The notes beneath the pieces were generated by a model. That model did no database searches. It had not been told where the DNA came from and was given only the letters and a program-made list of their open reading frames with translations. From NCBI RefSeq assembly GCF_017573465.1, contig NZ_JAGEPF010000030.1, positions 1 to 64,000 of the forward strand: a stretch of 64,000 nucleotides of DNA, written 5' to 3'. This document shows positions 17,471 to 26,207 of this stretch, piece by piece; position 1 is the first letter of the stretch, and the number at the start of each line of letters is the position of its first letter. Source of the stretch: Actinomadura violacea. GTDB taxonomy: Bacteria > Actinomycetota > Actinomycetes > Streptosporangiales > Streptosporangiaceae. A program made the position numbers and the translations under genes.

Positions 17471-19384
17471 ATGAGCATTGATTCGCCGACCCTCGGCGGC
17501 CGGCTGCAGGGCTGGCCGCCGTTCATCCGCGAACTCGACGCGACGCTGTCGGTGCACTCCCAGTACGTCCTGTCGGGCAACCTGTACGACAGCTTCCTGG
17601 CGCCGCCGGCGGAGGGCGGCGGGCCCGCGCGGCTGCTGCCGCTGCGGTCGCTGCTGTGGGAGACGCTGCGCGCGAGCGGCGCCTCGTTCATGGTGGTGTA
17701 CGACCCGGTGGACGGCCTGGAGATCGTCCCGCCGCCCGGGGACGAGATCGGCGACGAGGCGGAGCGCGCCGCCGAGCGGGTGCTCGGCAAGATCAAGGAC
17801 GACCGGCCGTCGCTGGAGGCGCTGACCCGGCACCTGGCGGCGGTGGCGCGGCCGCAGGAGAACGTGCGCGCCGCGTTCGTGATCGACTCGGCGTCGCGGA
17901 TCGCCCGCACGCCGACCGAGATGGAGCCGGCCGAGCGGGACTTCTTCCGGTTCTGCGCGAAGCTGTCGCGCACCGCCCGGCCCGTCCGGGGGGACGGGGC
18001 GCGGCCGAAGCCGCTGTACAACCCGGTGGTGTGGCTGGTGGAGCGGCCGGGCGACCTGCCGTCCTGGCTGACCGCCGACAACGACACGATCCGCGAGATC
18101 ACGATCCCGCGCCCGCACCTCGGCGACCGGCAGGAGACGGCGCGGCTGCTCGCGCGCGCGTTCGGGGTCAGCGACGTCGGGTCGGACGAGGCGGCCGCGG
18201 CGGCGTGCGACTCGTTCGCCGAGCAGGCCGACGGGCTCACCCTCCAGTCGATGATCGAGGTGACCCGGCTGGCGAAGGAGCGCAACGTCGACCTGGCGGA
18301 CCTGCCGGACGCGGTCCGCACCTACAAGCTCGGCGTCCTCGACAACCCGTGGAGCCGCGGGCACCTGCGGCGCCGGGTGCTGGAGGGCGAGAAGCGCGTC
18401 CCGGAGCGGGTGATCGGGCAGCCGCAGGCGGTCACCAAGACCCTCGACATCCTCAAGCGGGCGGTGCTGGGGTTGTCGGGTGCGCAGGCGACGCGGTCCG
18501 GCAGCCGGCCGCGCGGCGTACTGTTCTTCGCGGGGCCGACCGGCACCGGCAAGACCGAGCTGGCCAAGGCGATCACCGAGCTGGTGTTCGGCGACGAGTC
18601 GGCCTACCTGCGCTTCGACATGAGCGAGTTCTCCGCCGAGGGGTCCGGCGACCGGCTGATCGGGGCACCGCCGGGCTACGTCGGCCACGAGGCGGGCGGC
18701 GAGCTGACCAACGCCGTCCGCGAGGACCCGTTCCGGGTGATCCTGTTCGACGAGATCGAGAAGGCGCACCCGCGGATCCTGGACAAGTTCCTGCAGATCC
18801 TGGAGGACGGCCGGCTCACCGACGGGCGCGGCAACACGGTGCACTTCTCCGAGTCGATCCTGATCTTCACCTCGAACCTCGGGATGTTCGTGCCGGGCCG
18901 CGAGCCGGGCATGCTGGAGGCCGTCCCGGCCCTCGCCGGCGACCGGGTGCGCAACATCACACCGGGGATGTCCTACGCGGAGGTCCAGCAGCGGATCAAG
19001 GACGCGGTCGCGGCGCACTTCACCGAGGTGCTGAACCGCCCGGAGCTGCTCAACCGGTTCGGCGACAACATCGTGGTGTTCGACTTCATCTCCGGCGAGG
19101 CCGCGCACAAGATCTTCGACCTGCAGTTCGCGAACATCTGCAAGCGGGTCGCCGAGGAGCACCGGCTCATGCTGACGGTGCGGGGCGACGCGCTGCAGAC
19201 GCTGCGCGACTGGTGCACCGACGAGCTGGACAAGGGCGGCCGCGGCATCGGCATGGCGCTGGAGTCGCACTTCGTCAACCCGCTGGCGCGCGCGCTGTTC
19301 GACCGTGAGCTCGGGGCCGACGAGCAGATCACCGTGTCCGGGATCCGGCGCGAGGGCGGCATCGTCCACCTGGACATCCAGTGA
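17471..19384 (+). CDS. AAA+ ATPase with a Clp/Hsp100 D2-like module
   Basis: A 637-residue protein. Residues 1-290 look like an AAA-derived domain without a Walker A. Residues 300-637 form a full ClpB/ClpA D2-type AAA+ module: Walker A GPTGTGKT (355-362), a Clp-type pore loop GYVG (402-405), Walker B VILFDEIE (423-430), sensor 1 Asn469 in FTSNLG, and a C-terminal small domain with a GRGIG segment near the usual sensor-2 position. The pore loop implies substrate threading or unfolding. No ClpP-binding loop or Clp N-domain was recognised, so it is not a plain ClpA/B/C. It starts with GGAG upstream, 96 bases after the coiled-coil gene, and its stop overlaps the radical SAM start. Confidence 0.9.
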   Translation: MSIDSPTLGGRLQGWPPFIRELDATLSVHSQYVLSGNLYDSFLAPPAEGGGPARLLPLRSLLWETLRASGASFMVVYDPVDGLEIVPPPGDEIGDEAERAAERVLGKIKDDRPSLEALTRHLAAVARPQENVRAAFVIDSASRIARTPTEMEPAERDFFRFCAKLSRTARPVRGDGARPKPLYNPVVWLVERPGDLPSWLTADNDTIREITIPRPHLGDRQETARLLARAFGVSDVGSDEAAAAACDSFAEQADGLTLQSMIEVTRLAKERNVDLADLPDAVRTYKLGVLDNPWSRGHLRRRVLEGEKRVPERVIGQPQAVTKTLDILKRAVLGLSGAQATRSGSRPRGVLFFAGPTGTGKTELAKAITELVFGDESAYLRFDMSEFSAEGSGDRLIGAPPGYVGHEAGGELTNAVREDPFRVILFDEIEKAHPRILDKFLQILEDGRLTDGRGNTVHFSESILIFTSNLGMFVPGREPGMLEAVPALAGDRVRNITPGMSYAEVQQRIKDAVAAHFTEVLNRPELLNRFGDNIVVFDFISGEAAHKIFDLQFANICKRVAEEHRLMLTVRGDALQTLRDWCTDELDKGGRGIGMALESHFVNPLARALFDRELGADEQITVSGIRREGGIVHLDIQ

Positions 19385-20139
19385 CCGCCGAACCCCCCGC
19401 GGCGTCCCCCGGCGAGCCTCCGGACGAGGCCCCCGCGCTGCAGCTCGCCAAGGCGCACTACCCGGTGACCACACTCGGCCCCGGCACCCGCGCGGGCATC
19501 TGGACGCAGGGCTGCACGCTGCACTGCCACGGCTGCCTGTCCCGCGACACCTGGGAGCCGGACCCGGCCAAGGCGGTGCCGGTCGAGGCCGTCCTCGGCT
19601 GGCTGGAGTCCCTTCCGGGCCCGCTGGACGGAGTGACGATCTCCGGCGGGGAGCCGTTCCAGCAGCCCGCGGCGCTCGCCGCCCTGCTGCGCGGGATCCG
19701 CGCGTGGCGTGCCGCGCGGCGTGAGACGATGCCATTGGACATATTGGTGTACAGCGGATATGTCTACTCTCGGCTTACGCGGGTCCGGGGGTCGCGCGAG
19801 ATCCTCGAACTCTGCGATGCCGTGATGGCGGGGCCGTACGTCGACCGGCTCAACCCGGGGGGGCGACACCCGGAAGGTGGCTCTCTACTCTGGAGGGGGT
19901 CGGCGAACCAGCGCGCCGTCCCGCTCACCCCGCTCGGGGAGGAGCGGTACGGGGCATCGGCCGGCATCGGTAAGACTAGGGAACACGCAGGGCCCCGAGT
20001 ACAGGTGTCCGTGGACGAAGGGCCGGAGGGAAGGCGGGTGTACTACATCGGGATCCCGCGAAGGGGTGACATGGAGCAGCTCACGTCGAGGCTCGACCGC
20101 GCCGGCGTGCGCTCGGGGGATGTGTCATGGCGACCTTGA
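19381..20139 (+). CDS. Radical SAM 4Fe-4S protein (NrdG/activase-like)
   Basis: A 252-residue enzyme with the radical SAM cluster motif C-x3-C-x2-C at Cys45, Cys49 and Cys52, followed by the SAM-contacting SGGEP motif at about 88-92. It is short and lacks auxiliary Cys-rich SPASM/twitch domains, resembling the anaerobic RNR-activase/4Fe-4S single-cluster group. There is no glycyl radical enzyme or anaerobic nucleotide reductase in the window, so the substrate is unknown. The GTG start overlaps the AAA+ stop (GTGA), and its last 13 bases overlap the FHA gene. This tight coupling suggests it acts on or with the operon's own proteins (inference). Confidence 0.9.
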   Translation: MTAEPPAASPGEPPDEAPALQLAKAHYPVTTLGPGTRAGIWTQGCTLHCHGCLSRDTWEPDPAKAVPVEAVLGWLESLPGPLDGVTISGGEPFQQPAALAALLRGIRAWRAARRETMPLDILVYSGYVYSRLTRVRGSREILELCDAVMAGPYVDRLNPGGRHPEGGSLLWRGSANQRAVPLTPLGEERYGASAGIGKTREHAGPRVQVSVDEGPEGRRVYYIGIPRRGDMEQLTSRLDRAGVRSGDVSWRP

Positions 20140-21353
20140 ACTGTCCTGTCTGTGACGAGCCGTACCAGCAGGGCGATCTGCTCTGCCTGAGCTGCGGGGC
20201 CAACCTGGCGCGCCCGGGGGGCGGCCACCGGGCCGGTCCGGGCGGGTACGACCAGGGCCCGCCGCAGCACGGCGCCCCGCCCCAGCACAGCGCCCCGCCC
20301 CAGCACGGCGGTCCGCAGCACGGCGCTCCTCAGCACGGTGCCCCACAGCACGGTGCCCCTCAGCACGGCGGGTACCCGCCGCAGCACGGCCAGCCGTACC
20401 AGCAGGCGCCGCAGCACGACTACCAGCAGCCCCCGCAGCACGGCGCCCCCCAGCACGGGCAGCCGCCGCAGCAGCAGCCCGATCAATGGGGTCCCCCGCA
20501 GCAGCAGCAGCCCGACCAGTGGGGTCCCCCGCAGCAGCAGCCTGACCAGTGGGGCCCGCCGCAGCAGCAGCCGCAGCACGGCGCCCCGCCCCAGCACGCC
20601 GCTCCCCAGCACGGGCAGCAGCCGCCGGCGGACCCGTGGTCGATGCCGCCGCCGCAGCAACAGCAGCCCCCGCAGCAGCCCGACCAGTGGGGCCCGCCGC
20701 CGCAGCACCAGCAGCCGGCGCCCGACCAGTACCGGCAGCCCGAGCCGCAGTACCAGCAGCCCGAGCAGCAGTACCAGCAGCCGCCGGACCAGTACATGCC
20801 GCAGCCCGGGCCGGCCGACCACCAGTTCGGCCCGCCCCCGCAGCAGCCGGTCGCGCCGCCGCCGCACGGCCGGGAGGCGACGCTGCTGCCGCCCGACCAG
20901 CAGCACGGCGCTCCGCAGCACGGGCACCAGCACCCGCAGCAGCCCGACAGCACGGCGTTCATGTGCCCGTACTGCGAGGCCGTGCTGACCAACCCGGGCG
21001 CCTCCCAGTGCAACTCGTGCGGGCGGCAGCTGTCCCAGAAGGGCACGCCCGTCCTGCGGGTCCTGTTCCCGACCGGCGAGCTGAAGGTCTCCGTCGGCCA
21101 GCACCTGGTGCTCGGCCGGGACGCCGGGCAGTCCCCGGTGGCCGCCACGTTCACCCAGTACGACAACGTGTCGCGGCGGCACTCGACGGTCTGGCTCGAC
21201 CCGTCCGGGACGGCCTGGGTCCGCGACGAGGGCTCCACCAACGGGACGTTCGTCAACGGCGAGCGGCTCCCCCGCGGCGTGGAGGCCCCGCTGCGCGACG
21301 GCGACCAGCTCCGCCTGGCCGCCGACGTGACCGGCACCGTCCAGCTCGCGTAG
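20127..21353 (+). CDS. Zinc-ribbon and FHA-domain protein with Gln/His/Pro-rich repeat linker
   Basis: A 408-residue protein. The N-terminal zinc ribbon uses Cys6, Cys9, Cys20 and Cys23. Residues 35-275 are a low-complexity linker built from QHGAP-like units and four DQWGPP units. A second zinc ribbon has Cys280, Cys283 and two further Cys near 295-298. The C-terminal FHA domain (about 320-400) has the phosphothreonine-binding motifs GR, SRRH and STNGTFVNG. FHA domains read phosphothreonine, so this is the natural reader of the kinase encoded upstream (inference). It ends the operon at a strong terminator. Confidence 0.92.
   Translation: MATLNCPVCDEPYQQGDLLCLSCGANLARPGGGHRAGPGGYDQGPPQHGAPPQHSAPPQHGGPQHGAPQHGAPQHGAPQHGGYPPQHGQPYQQAPQHDYQQPPQHGAPQHGQPPQQQPDQWGPPQQQQPDQWGPPQQQPDQWGPPQQQPQHGAPPQHAAPQHGQQPPADPWSMPPPQQQQPPQQPDQWGPPPQHQQPAPDQYRQPEPQYQQPEQQYQQPPDQYMPQPGPADHQFGPPPQQPVAPPPHGREATLLPPDQQHGAPQHGHQHPQQPDSTAFMCPYCEAVLTNPGASQCNSCGRQLSQKGTPVLRVLFPTGELKVSVGQHLVLGRDAGQSPVAATFTQYDNVSRRHSTVWLDPSGTAWVRDEGSTNGTFVNGERLPRGVEAPLRDGDQLRLAADVTGTVQLA
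20265..20940 (+). repeat. Degenerate tandem repeats encoding QHGAP and DQWGPP units
   Basis: Inside the FHA gene, short CAGCACGGCGCCCC-like units recur many times (20265-20470 and 20570-20620). Four copies of a CCCGACCAGTGGGG-like unit lie between 20480 and 20700. They encode a Pro/Gln/His linker, and copy number could vary by slippage. Confidence 0.8.
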
Positions 21354-21368
21354 CACCACGCGAAAGGA

Positions 21369-21403
21369 AGCGGCCCCGCGGTTCTGAGAACCGCGGGGCC
21401 GCT
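21369..21403. terminator. Terminator after the kinase/AAA+/rSAM/FHA operon
   Basis: A perfect 16-bp inverted repeat with a 3-base loop (arms 21369-21384 and 21388-21403) begins 16 bases after the FHA stop. It lies between convergent genes and could serve both strands. Confidence 0.85.
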
Positions 21404-21493
21404 CCGTTTACGCAATCCCGGCCCCAAGGGCCTCGCCTAGCGGCTCGGCCCTTGACCGTGCTTGGGCGAGCGCGACCTCGCTTCGCGAGCTTC

Positions 21494-21527
21494 CCGGCGA
21501 GACTCGCCTTCGGCTTCGTCTCGCCGG
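21494..21527. terminator. Hairpin downstream of typA
   Basis: Arms CCGGCGAGAC (21494-21503) and GTCTCGCCGG (21518-21527) are perfectly complementary. They sit in a stretch full of smaller inverted repeats (21430-21560), about 45 bases beyond the typA stop. A likely minus-strand terminator. Confidence 0.6.
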
Positions 21528-21570
21528 TCAGATAACGCGCTCGCGCGACGGCTGGGGCCGCCGGGCGGCG

Positions 21571-23424
<1,854 letters not shown>

Positions 23425-23617
23425 GCGGGCTCGCCTTGCGTGAGAGTTCGGGAGTCGCCGCAGACGCGCGGCTGCCACCATTCTACTTGCCGTACGGCGC
23501 CACCGGCCCAAAGCCGCCCGTCCCCTGCCTCACACGGGCCCCGATTGGCCATCTTTGCCCATCCTTTGTAATCTTCCCGAGATCCGGTCGTCCGGAGCCC
23601 CACCCCCCGGGGCTGCG

Positions 23618-23756
23618 ACCGGACCGCCGAATCCCCCGCGGCACCCACCCGCGGGCGAACCGGGGACCCATCCCCCTGGGGTGAATCGACGCACGTCGTA
23701 GGGCGACTCCTGGCCCGAACCCGTCAGCTAACCCGGTAGGCGAGCGAGGAGAGGAG
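23618..23756 (+). promoter_or_regulatory. c-di-AMP (ydaO/yuaA) riboswitch
   Basis: The leader of the NlpC/P60 gene carries the recognisable ydaO signature blocks in order: a CCGAATC segment, CGGGCGAACCGGGGACCC, GGGGTGAATC, then AGGGCGACTCCTGGCCCGAACCCGTCAGCTAACCCGGTAGGCG split around a variable stem, and GAGGAGA leading to the start. In actinobacteria this RNA class typically precedes resuscitation-factor and NlpC/P60 wall hydrolases and shuts expression off when c-di-AMP is high. The 5' edge is approximate. Confidence 0.88.
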
Positions 23757-23765
23757 AACACCGGC

Positions 23766-24794
23766 TTGGCACCGGACCCCCACCGCCGCAGGCGCATCGC
23801 GCCGGCCGCGACCGCCGCCGCCCTGCTGCTCACCGGCCTCGGCGCCACCGCGCCCGTCGCCGCGCACGCCTCGACCCCCTTCGGCCTCGCCGCCGCCCCG
23901 CCGGCGGCCGGCTCCCCGAGCCCGCTCCCCACGACGGAGAAGGGCCTCAAGCAGAGCCTGAAGGAACTGAACGACGAGGCCGAGACGCTCACCGAGCAGT
24001 TCAACAAGACCCGCGTCGACCTCGGCCACGCGGTCAAGGCCGAGAAGGCCGCCACCAAGTACGCGCAGCAGCTGCTCGCGAAGACCGAGCCCGCCCGGCA
24101 GCGGCTCGCCCAGCTGGCCGCCGCGAACTACATGAGCGGCGCACCCGACGCGATCTTCACCTCCGGCGGCAGCGCCGACGGCCTCTCCGACTCCGCCTAC
24201 CTGCAGCAGAACCAGGCGAGCACCGTCCTCGCCCTGCAGAAGCAGGTCGACCAGGCCGAGGCCGCGCAGCGCACCGCGCAGGAGCGCACCGAGCAGGTCA
24301 AGCAGGCGCAGGCCAAGGTGCAGACCGCCCGCAAGGCCGCCAAGGCCAAGGTGGGCGAGGTCATGAAGCGCCTCGACAAGCTCACCACCACGCACACCAC
24401 CGACCCGAAGTCGGGCCTCACCGCCACGATCAAGGGCTCGGACCTGCCCGCCAAGATGGCGCGCAAGGCCCTCACCAAGCTCGGCAGCCCCTACGTGTGG
24501 GGCGCCGCCGGGCCGAGCTCCTTCGACTGCTCCGGCCTCGTCGTCTGGGCCTACGCCCAGGTCGGCAAGCCGGGCCTGCCGCACTACACCGGCGACCTGT
24601 TCCAGCTCGGCACCAAGGTCTCCCGCTCCGAGCTGCGCGCCGGCGACCTGGTGTACTTCGGCAGCAACCTGCACCACATGGGCATCTACGTCGGCGGCGG
24701 CAGCTTCCTGCAGGCCCCCTCGACGGGCGACGTCGTGAAGATCACCAAGCTCTCCACGCGCTCCGACTACGCCGGCGCGAACCGCATCTCCTAG
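23766..24794 (+). CDS. Secreted NlpC/P60 peptidoglycan endopeptidase with coiled-coil N-terminus (RipA-like)
   Basis: A 342-residue exported hydrolase. The signal peptide (about residues 1-36) ends at AHA. A coiled-coil region at about 55-210 is typical of RipA/PcsB-type autoinhibitory or FtsEX-interacting segments. The C-terminal NlpC/P60 domain (about 225-342) has the catalytic Cys in FDCSGLV and His in HHMGIYVG. It cleaves peptide stems of peptidoglycan. The start is a TTG at 23766 with GGAG about 9 bases upstream. The gene lies directly behind the c-di-AMP riboswitch, so it is probably repressed by high c-di-AMP. Confidence 0.93.
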   Translation: MAPDPHRRRRIAPAATAAALLLTGLGATAPVAAHASTPFGLAAAPPAAGSPSPLPTTEKGLKQSLKELNDEAETLTEQFNKTRVDLGHAVKAEKAATKYAQQLLAKTEPARQRLAQLAAANYMSGAPDAIFTSGGSADGLSDSAYLQQNQASTVLALQKQVDQAEAAQRTAQERTEQVKQAQAKVQTARKAAKAKVGEVMKRLDKLTTTHTTDPKSGLTATIKGSDLPAKMARKALTKLGSPYVWGAAGPSSFDCSGLVVWAYAQVGKPGLPHYTGDLFQLGTKVSRSELRAGDLVYFGSNLHHMGIYVGGGSFLQAPSTGDVVKITKLSTRSDYAGANRIS

Positions 24795-24821
24795 CCGCCG
24801 CCGGCCGGGCGCCGGCGGCGG
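24795..24821 (+). terminator. Terminator after the NlpC/P60 gene
   Basis: An 11-bp perfect GC-only stem (24795-24805 with 24811-24821) and 5-base loop starts right after the stop codon. It also lies between convergent genes. Confidence 0.65.
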
Positions 24822-24840
24822 ACCGCCGGCGGACCGGCCG

Positions 24841-25236
24841 TCAGCGCAGGTCGGGCTCCAGCTCGGGGATGACCGGACGGTCGCCGGGCAGCCAGGCGAC
24901 GTCGTACAGATCGTCGGCGGTGAGCCAGCGCAGGGCCAGATGCTCCAGGGCCTGCGGCTCGCCCTCGACGATCCCGGCCGTCCAGACCCGCAGCAGCGCG
25001 CGGTCGCTGAGCCGCCAGTCCCCGCCGACGCGGCGGAGCGGGCGGATCTTGACGGCGAGCTCCTCGTGGCACTCGCGGACCAGGGCGTCCTCGTCGGACT
25101 CGCCCGGGTCCACCTTGCCGCCGGGCAGCTCCCAGCCGCCCGCCATGTGCGGCGGCTCGGCCCGTTGGGCGGCGAGCAGCCGCCCGTCCCGGATGATCGC
25201 GGCGCCTACGACGACGAGATCGGCGATGGTGACCAG
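24841..25236 (-). CDS. Nudix hydrolase (MutT-like); start uncertain
   Basis: The Nudix box GGKVDPGESDEDALVRECHEEL matches the family pattern G-x5-E-x7-REUXEE apart from Cys-His in the middle, so it should bind Mg2+ and cleave nucleoside-diphosphate-X bonds. The only ATG (25146) begins just before the box and would delete the family's first strand. Homology-like sequence (VVVGAAIIRDGRLLAAQR) continues upstream to an in-frame stop, but no ATG, GTG or TTG occurs there. The annotated start is a CTG at 25236 (an ATC at 25227 is the other option). Either a rare start codon is used or a base is wrong. The substrate is unknown. Confidence 0.75.
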   Translation of the reverse strand: MVTIADLVVVGAAIIRDGRLLAAQRAEPPHMAGGWELPGGKVDPGESDEDALVRECHEELAVKIRPLRRVGGDWRLSDRALLRVWTAGIVEGEPQALEHLALRWLTADDLYDVAWLPGDRPVIPELEPDLR

Positions 25237-25248
25237 CCCCTTCCGTCC

Positions 25249-26025
25249 CTACCCGTCCGAGACGGCCGCCCGGGCACCGGCGGCTGCGGTGCGGGCCGTC
25301 TCGACCTGACGGGTCGCTTCCTCGACGATCTTCTCAAGCCGGTCGCCGTGCGCGCCGCGCCAGTACAGCTGCCCGCAGTCGCCGCAGCGGCCGTACACGT
25401 CGTAGCTGCGGCGGGTGCCCGCCTCCAGGTCGCGTTCGATCTCCTCCTTGTCGACGGGGACGAGGACGCCGTTGCAGGCCGTGCAGCGCGTCCAGGGGCG
25501 CAGGACGGGCGCGAAGCGGTCCAGGAGGTCGCGGAGCTGGTCGTCGGGCCGGGACCCGCGGACGTAGGCGCCGAACCAGAGCGCGCGGCGCCGCAGCAGG
25601 CCGCGGTCCTGGGTGAGCAGGACGCGGCGCTCGGCGTTCGCCTGGACCACCAGCGCCGGGTCGTCCATGTCGTTGTGGTAGGCGGTGTCGAGGCCGAGCA
25701 GCCGCATCCGGCGCGCGAGCGTGCCGAGGTGGACGTCGAGGAGGAAGCGCGGCGCCTCCTGGCCGGGGTCCAGCGGGACGGGCTGCGGGCGCGGCACCGG
25801 GTCGACGCGGACCTCGTCGCCTGCCGACGGGCGGGTAGACGGTTCGACGGCCGTGCCGCCGACGGTCAGCCGCCCGGCCTCGGGGAGCGGGACCCCGAGC
25901 GACTCCACGACGTGCCCGAGCGTGGACGTCCCGTCCCACGGCACCCGGCTGACCGGTTCGCGGCGGGCCGCGGGCAGGAACATCAGCAGTTCGTCGGCGA
26001 CGCGGACGCGTATCTCGTGCTCCAC
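25249..26025 (-). CDS. Mut7-C RNase-domain protein with N-terminal ubiquitin-like domain
   Basis: A 258-residue protein. Residues 1-85 form a MoaD/ThiS-type ubiquitin-like fold (VRVADELLMFLP...GDEVRVDPV). Residues 95-245 form a Mut7-C PIN-like domain with conserved acidic residues (LLDVHLGTLARRMRLLGLDT, LTQDRGLL) and a zinc ribbon C-x2-C...C-x2-C (TACNG and CGDCGQLYWRG). The domain is predicted to be a ribonuclease by structure-based classification; the bacterial substrate is unknown. The GTG at 26025 is the most upstream start giving a complete ubiquitin-like domain. Confidence 0.88.
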   Translation of the reverse strand: MEHEIRVRVADELLMFLPAARREPVSRVPWDGTSTLGHVVESLGVPLPEAGRLTVGGTAVEPSTRPSAGDEVRVDPVPRPQPVPLDPGQEAPRFLLDVHLGTLARRMRLLGLDTAYHNDMDDPALVVQANAERRVLLTQDRGLLRRRALWFGAYVRGSRPDDQLRDLLDRFAPVLRPWTRCTACNGVLVPVDKEEIERDLEAGTRRSYDVYGRCGDCGQLYWRGAHGDRLEKIVEEATRQVETARTAAAGARAAVSDG

Positions 26026-26119
26026 GCCGCCAGCATGCCACGCGCCACCGACGCTCCTCCCCCGATTATCCGCCGCCCGCCCCAGGCGCCGGTCGGCATC
26101 CCTGTGGCGGTCGGCATCC

Positions 26120-26143
26120 GTGTGGGGGGACGACCCCCCACAC
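26120..26143 (-). terminator. Terminator after the amidohydrolase gene
   Basis: A perfect 10-bp stem, GTGTGGGGGG (26120-26129) with CCCCCCACAC (26134-26143), and a 4-base loop, in the 180-base gap after the amidohydrolase stop. The gap also holds two copies of CAGGCGCCGGTC (26085 and 26201 regions). Confidence 0.65.
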
Positions 26144-26207
26144 CCCCCCGCAAAGACGGGCCTGACCGTCGCCCTCCACTCCGCTGGCGCTCCGTTCCAG
26201 GCGCCGG

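Noticed and set aside
17471..19384. Calling the AAA+ gene clpB or clpC
   Set aside because: It has only one intact AAA+ module of the D2 type and an unrelated N-domain, and sits in a signalling operon; a ClpB symbol would mislead.
20265..20940. Possible CRISPR-like array from repeated CAGCACGGCGCC units
   Set aside because: Repeats are short, in frame, degenerate and contiguous without unique spacers; they encode a protein linker.
20043..21359. Minus-strand frame rich in Leu/Arg opposite the FHA gene
   Set aside because: Produced by the Gln/His/Pro repeat DNA read backwards; the plus frame has zinc ribbons and an FHA domain.
21430..21560. A tRNA or small structured RNA in the hairpin-rich stretch after typA
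   Set aside because: Inverted repeats are simple and do not form a cloverleaf; no conserved tRNA arms are seen. Terminators explain them better.
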